Below are positions 63,116 through 64,000 of a DNA stretch of 64,000 nt, piece after piece (the first letter of the stretch is position 1; each line of letters starts with the position of its first letter). A program made the translations under genes and the position numbers. The stretch comes from Pseudomonas sp. MN1F (GTDB lineage Bacteria; Pseudomonadota; Gammaproteobacteria; Pseudomonadales; Pseudomonadaceae). Under the pieces are notes generated by a model. It ran no database searches. It was given only the letters and a program-made list of their open reading frames with translations, and had not been told where the DNA came from. The DNA lies in NCBI RefSeq assembly GCF_009391885.1, contig NZ_VZII01000007.1:124001-188000 (forward strand). The letters are read 5' to 3'.

Positions 63116-64000
63116 ATGAGCACTTCACAACCCGCACGCCAGCTGCTGCCCGGCCTGTTGGCCATTTCCTGCGCCCTGCCTGTATACGCCGCCGATAATG
63201 GCGGGTTCATGGAGGACGCCAAGGCCAGCCTCAACCTGCGCAACTTCTACATCAACCGCAACTTCGTCGACCCGGCCTACCCGCAAGGCAAGGCCGAAGA
63301 ATGGACCCAGAGCTTCATCCTCGATGCCCGCTCCGGTTTCACCCAAGGCACCGTCGGCTTCGGCGTAGACGTGCTGGGCCTGTATTCGGTCAAGCTCGAT
63401 GGCGGCAAAGGCACCACCAACACCCAGCTGCTGCCGGTACATGACGACGGCCGCCCCGCCGATGACTTCGGCCGCCTGGGCGTGGCATTGAAAGCCAAGC
63501 TGTCCCAGACCGAACTGAAAGTCGGCGAATGGATGCCGGTACTGCCGATCCTGCGCTCTGACGACGGCCGCTCGCTGCCGCAGACCTTCCGTGGCGGCCA
63601 GCTCACCTCGAAAGAGATCGAAGGCCTGACCCTGTATGCCGGCCAGTTCCGCGGCAACAGCCCGCGCAACGACGCCAGCATGGAGGACATGTCGCTCAAC
63701 GGCCGCGCGGCCTTCACCTCGGACCGCTTCAACTTCGGCGGCGGTGAATACACCTTCAACGACAAGCGCACCATGATCGGCCTGTGGGACGCCCAGCTCA
63801 AGGACATCTACCGCCAGCAGTACCTCAACCTGGTGCACAGCCAGCCGTTGGGCGAATGGACCCTGGGGGCCAACCTGGGCTACTTCTGGGGCAAGGAAGA
63901 CGGCGCGGAACGCGCAGGCCAGCTGGACAACAAAACCGCCTCGGCAATGCTGTCGGCGCGCTACAAGGGCAACACCTTCTACGTCGGCCTGCAGAAGGTC
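63116..64000 (+). CDS. OprD-family outer membrane porin (3' partial)
   Basis: The first 295 codons of an OprD-type porin, cut by the window end (family about 415 to 440). The signal peptide ends PVYAADNGG (about residue 27). Strand signatures match the family: LNLRNFYINRNF, EEWTQSFILDARSGFT, QTELKVGEWMPVLPIL and LKDIYRQQY. The substrate class cannot be fixed from this part, but a PcaR-like box upstream points to aromatic acid uptake. In P. putida, as I remember, benF-like porins lie next to pca genes here. Confidence 0.85.
   Translation, partial: MSTSQPARQLLPGLLAISCALPVYAADNGGFMEDAKASLNLRNFYINRNFVDPAYPQGKAEEWTQSFILDARSGFTQGTVGFGVDVLGLYSVKLDGGKGTTNTQLLPVHDDGRPADDFGRLGVALKAKLSQTELKVGEWMPVLPILRSDDGRSLPQTFRGGQLTSKEIEGLTLYAGQFRGNSPRNDASMEDMSLNGRAAFTSDRFNFGGGEYTFNDKRTMIGLWDAQLKDIYRQQYLNLVHSQPLGEWTLGANLGYFWGKEDGAERAGQLDNKTASAMLSARYKGNTFYVGLQKV

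Overview
The window is a GC-rich, densely coded stretch of a Pseudomonas chromosome, most likely from the Pseudomonas putida group. This rests on recognisable protein content: phaG, the ttgR-ttgABC efflux locus, an algU-mucA-mucB-mucD cluster without mucC, tctDE with a tripartite tricarboxylate transporter, and putida-type REP palindromes. As I remember it, the gene order also follows the P. putida KT2440 region from about PP_1383 to PP_1441, read in the opposite direction. No phage, insertion sequence, integron, CRISPR array or defence island is visible, so this is mainly core genome with a few lineage-specific genes.

Layout. 1-1660: cmoA (5' end outside the window) and cmoB, for tRNA wobble uridine modification. 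1731-4230: a small secreted helical protein, then an OmpR-type regulator and sensor kinase of the metal-responsive type. 4277-10319 (minus): pdxJ, recO, era, rnc, lepB, lepA, covering vitamin B6, recombination, ribosome maturation, RNA processing and protein export. 10502-14307 (minus): mucD, mucB, mucA, algU, the envelope-stress sigma factor with its anti-sigma system, preceded by a good AlgU-type promoter. 14743-18946: nadB, ygfX-sdhE (minus), ygfZ and an HDOD protein. 18990-26626: the tctDE two-component system facing an OprD-type porin, tctCBA and an AbrB-like membrane protein, apparently one tricarboxylate uptake unit. 26654-31678: ung, an HIBCH-like hydrolase, a Tyr/Arg-rich lipoprotein, a membrane diguanylate cyclase, a tiny CWC protein and rsuA. 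32012-36063: phaG, tRNA-Gly(CCC), a SulP transporter and a DUF4917/SIR2-like protein. 36080-45163: a methyltransferase, a TPM protein, bglX, then the MifS/MifR-type sigma54 two-component system and its probable target, the alpha-ketoglutarate permease kgtP, which has a clear -24/-12 promoter. 45316-54345: a COG4705 membrane protein, a secreted 13-residue-repeat protein and several small metabolic or regulatory pairs (ABM/AraC, AruI-like decarboxylase/LysR, NmrA-like/LysR, oxaloacetate decarboxylase). 54700-64000: a DHA2 drug exporter, ttgR-ttgABC and the start of a second OprD-type porin carrying a PcaR-like box.

Several regulatory circuits can be read from the DNA: AlgU on its own promoter, probable TctD direct repeats before the porin-tctCBA operon, a 22-bp palindrome plus sigma54 promoter before kgtP, the TtgR operator between ttgR and ttgA, a 17-bp-arm inverted repeat between the ABM and AraC genes, and a PcaR-like site before the last porin.

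I found no clearly new multi-gene system. The most interesting single items are the secreted 13-residue tandem-repeat protein, the solitary DUF4917/SIR2-like protein, a long perfect hairpin between lepB and rnc, and the undescribed operator candidates listed in the findings. All family calls come from reading the sequence and memory of the families; no search was run.
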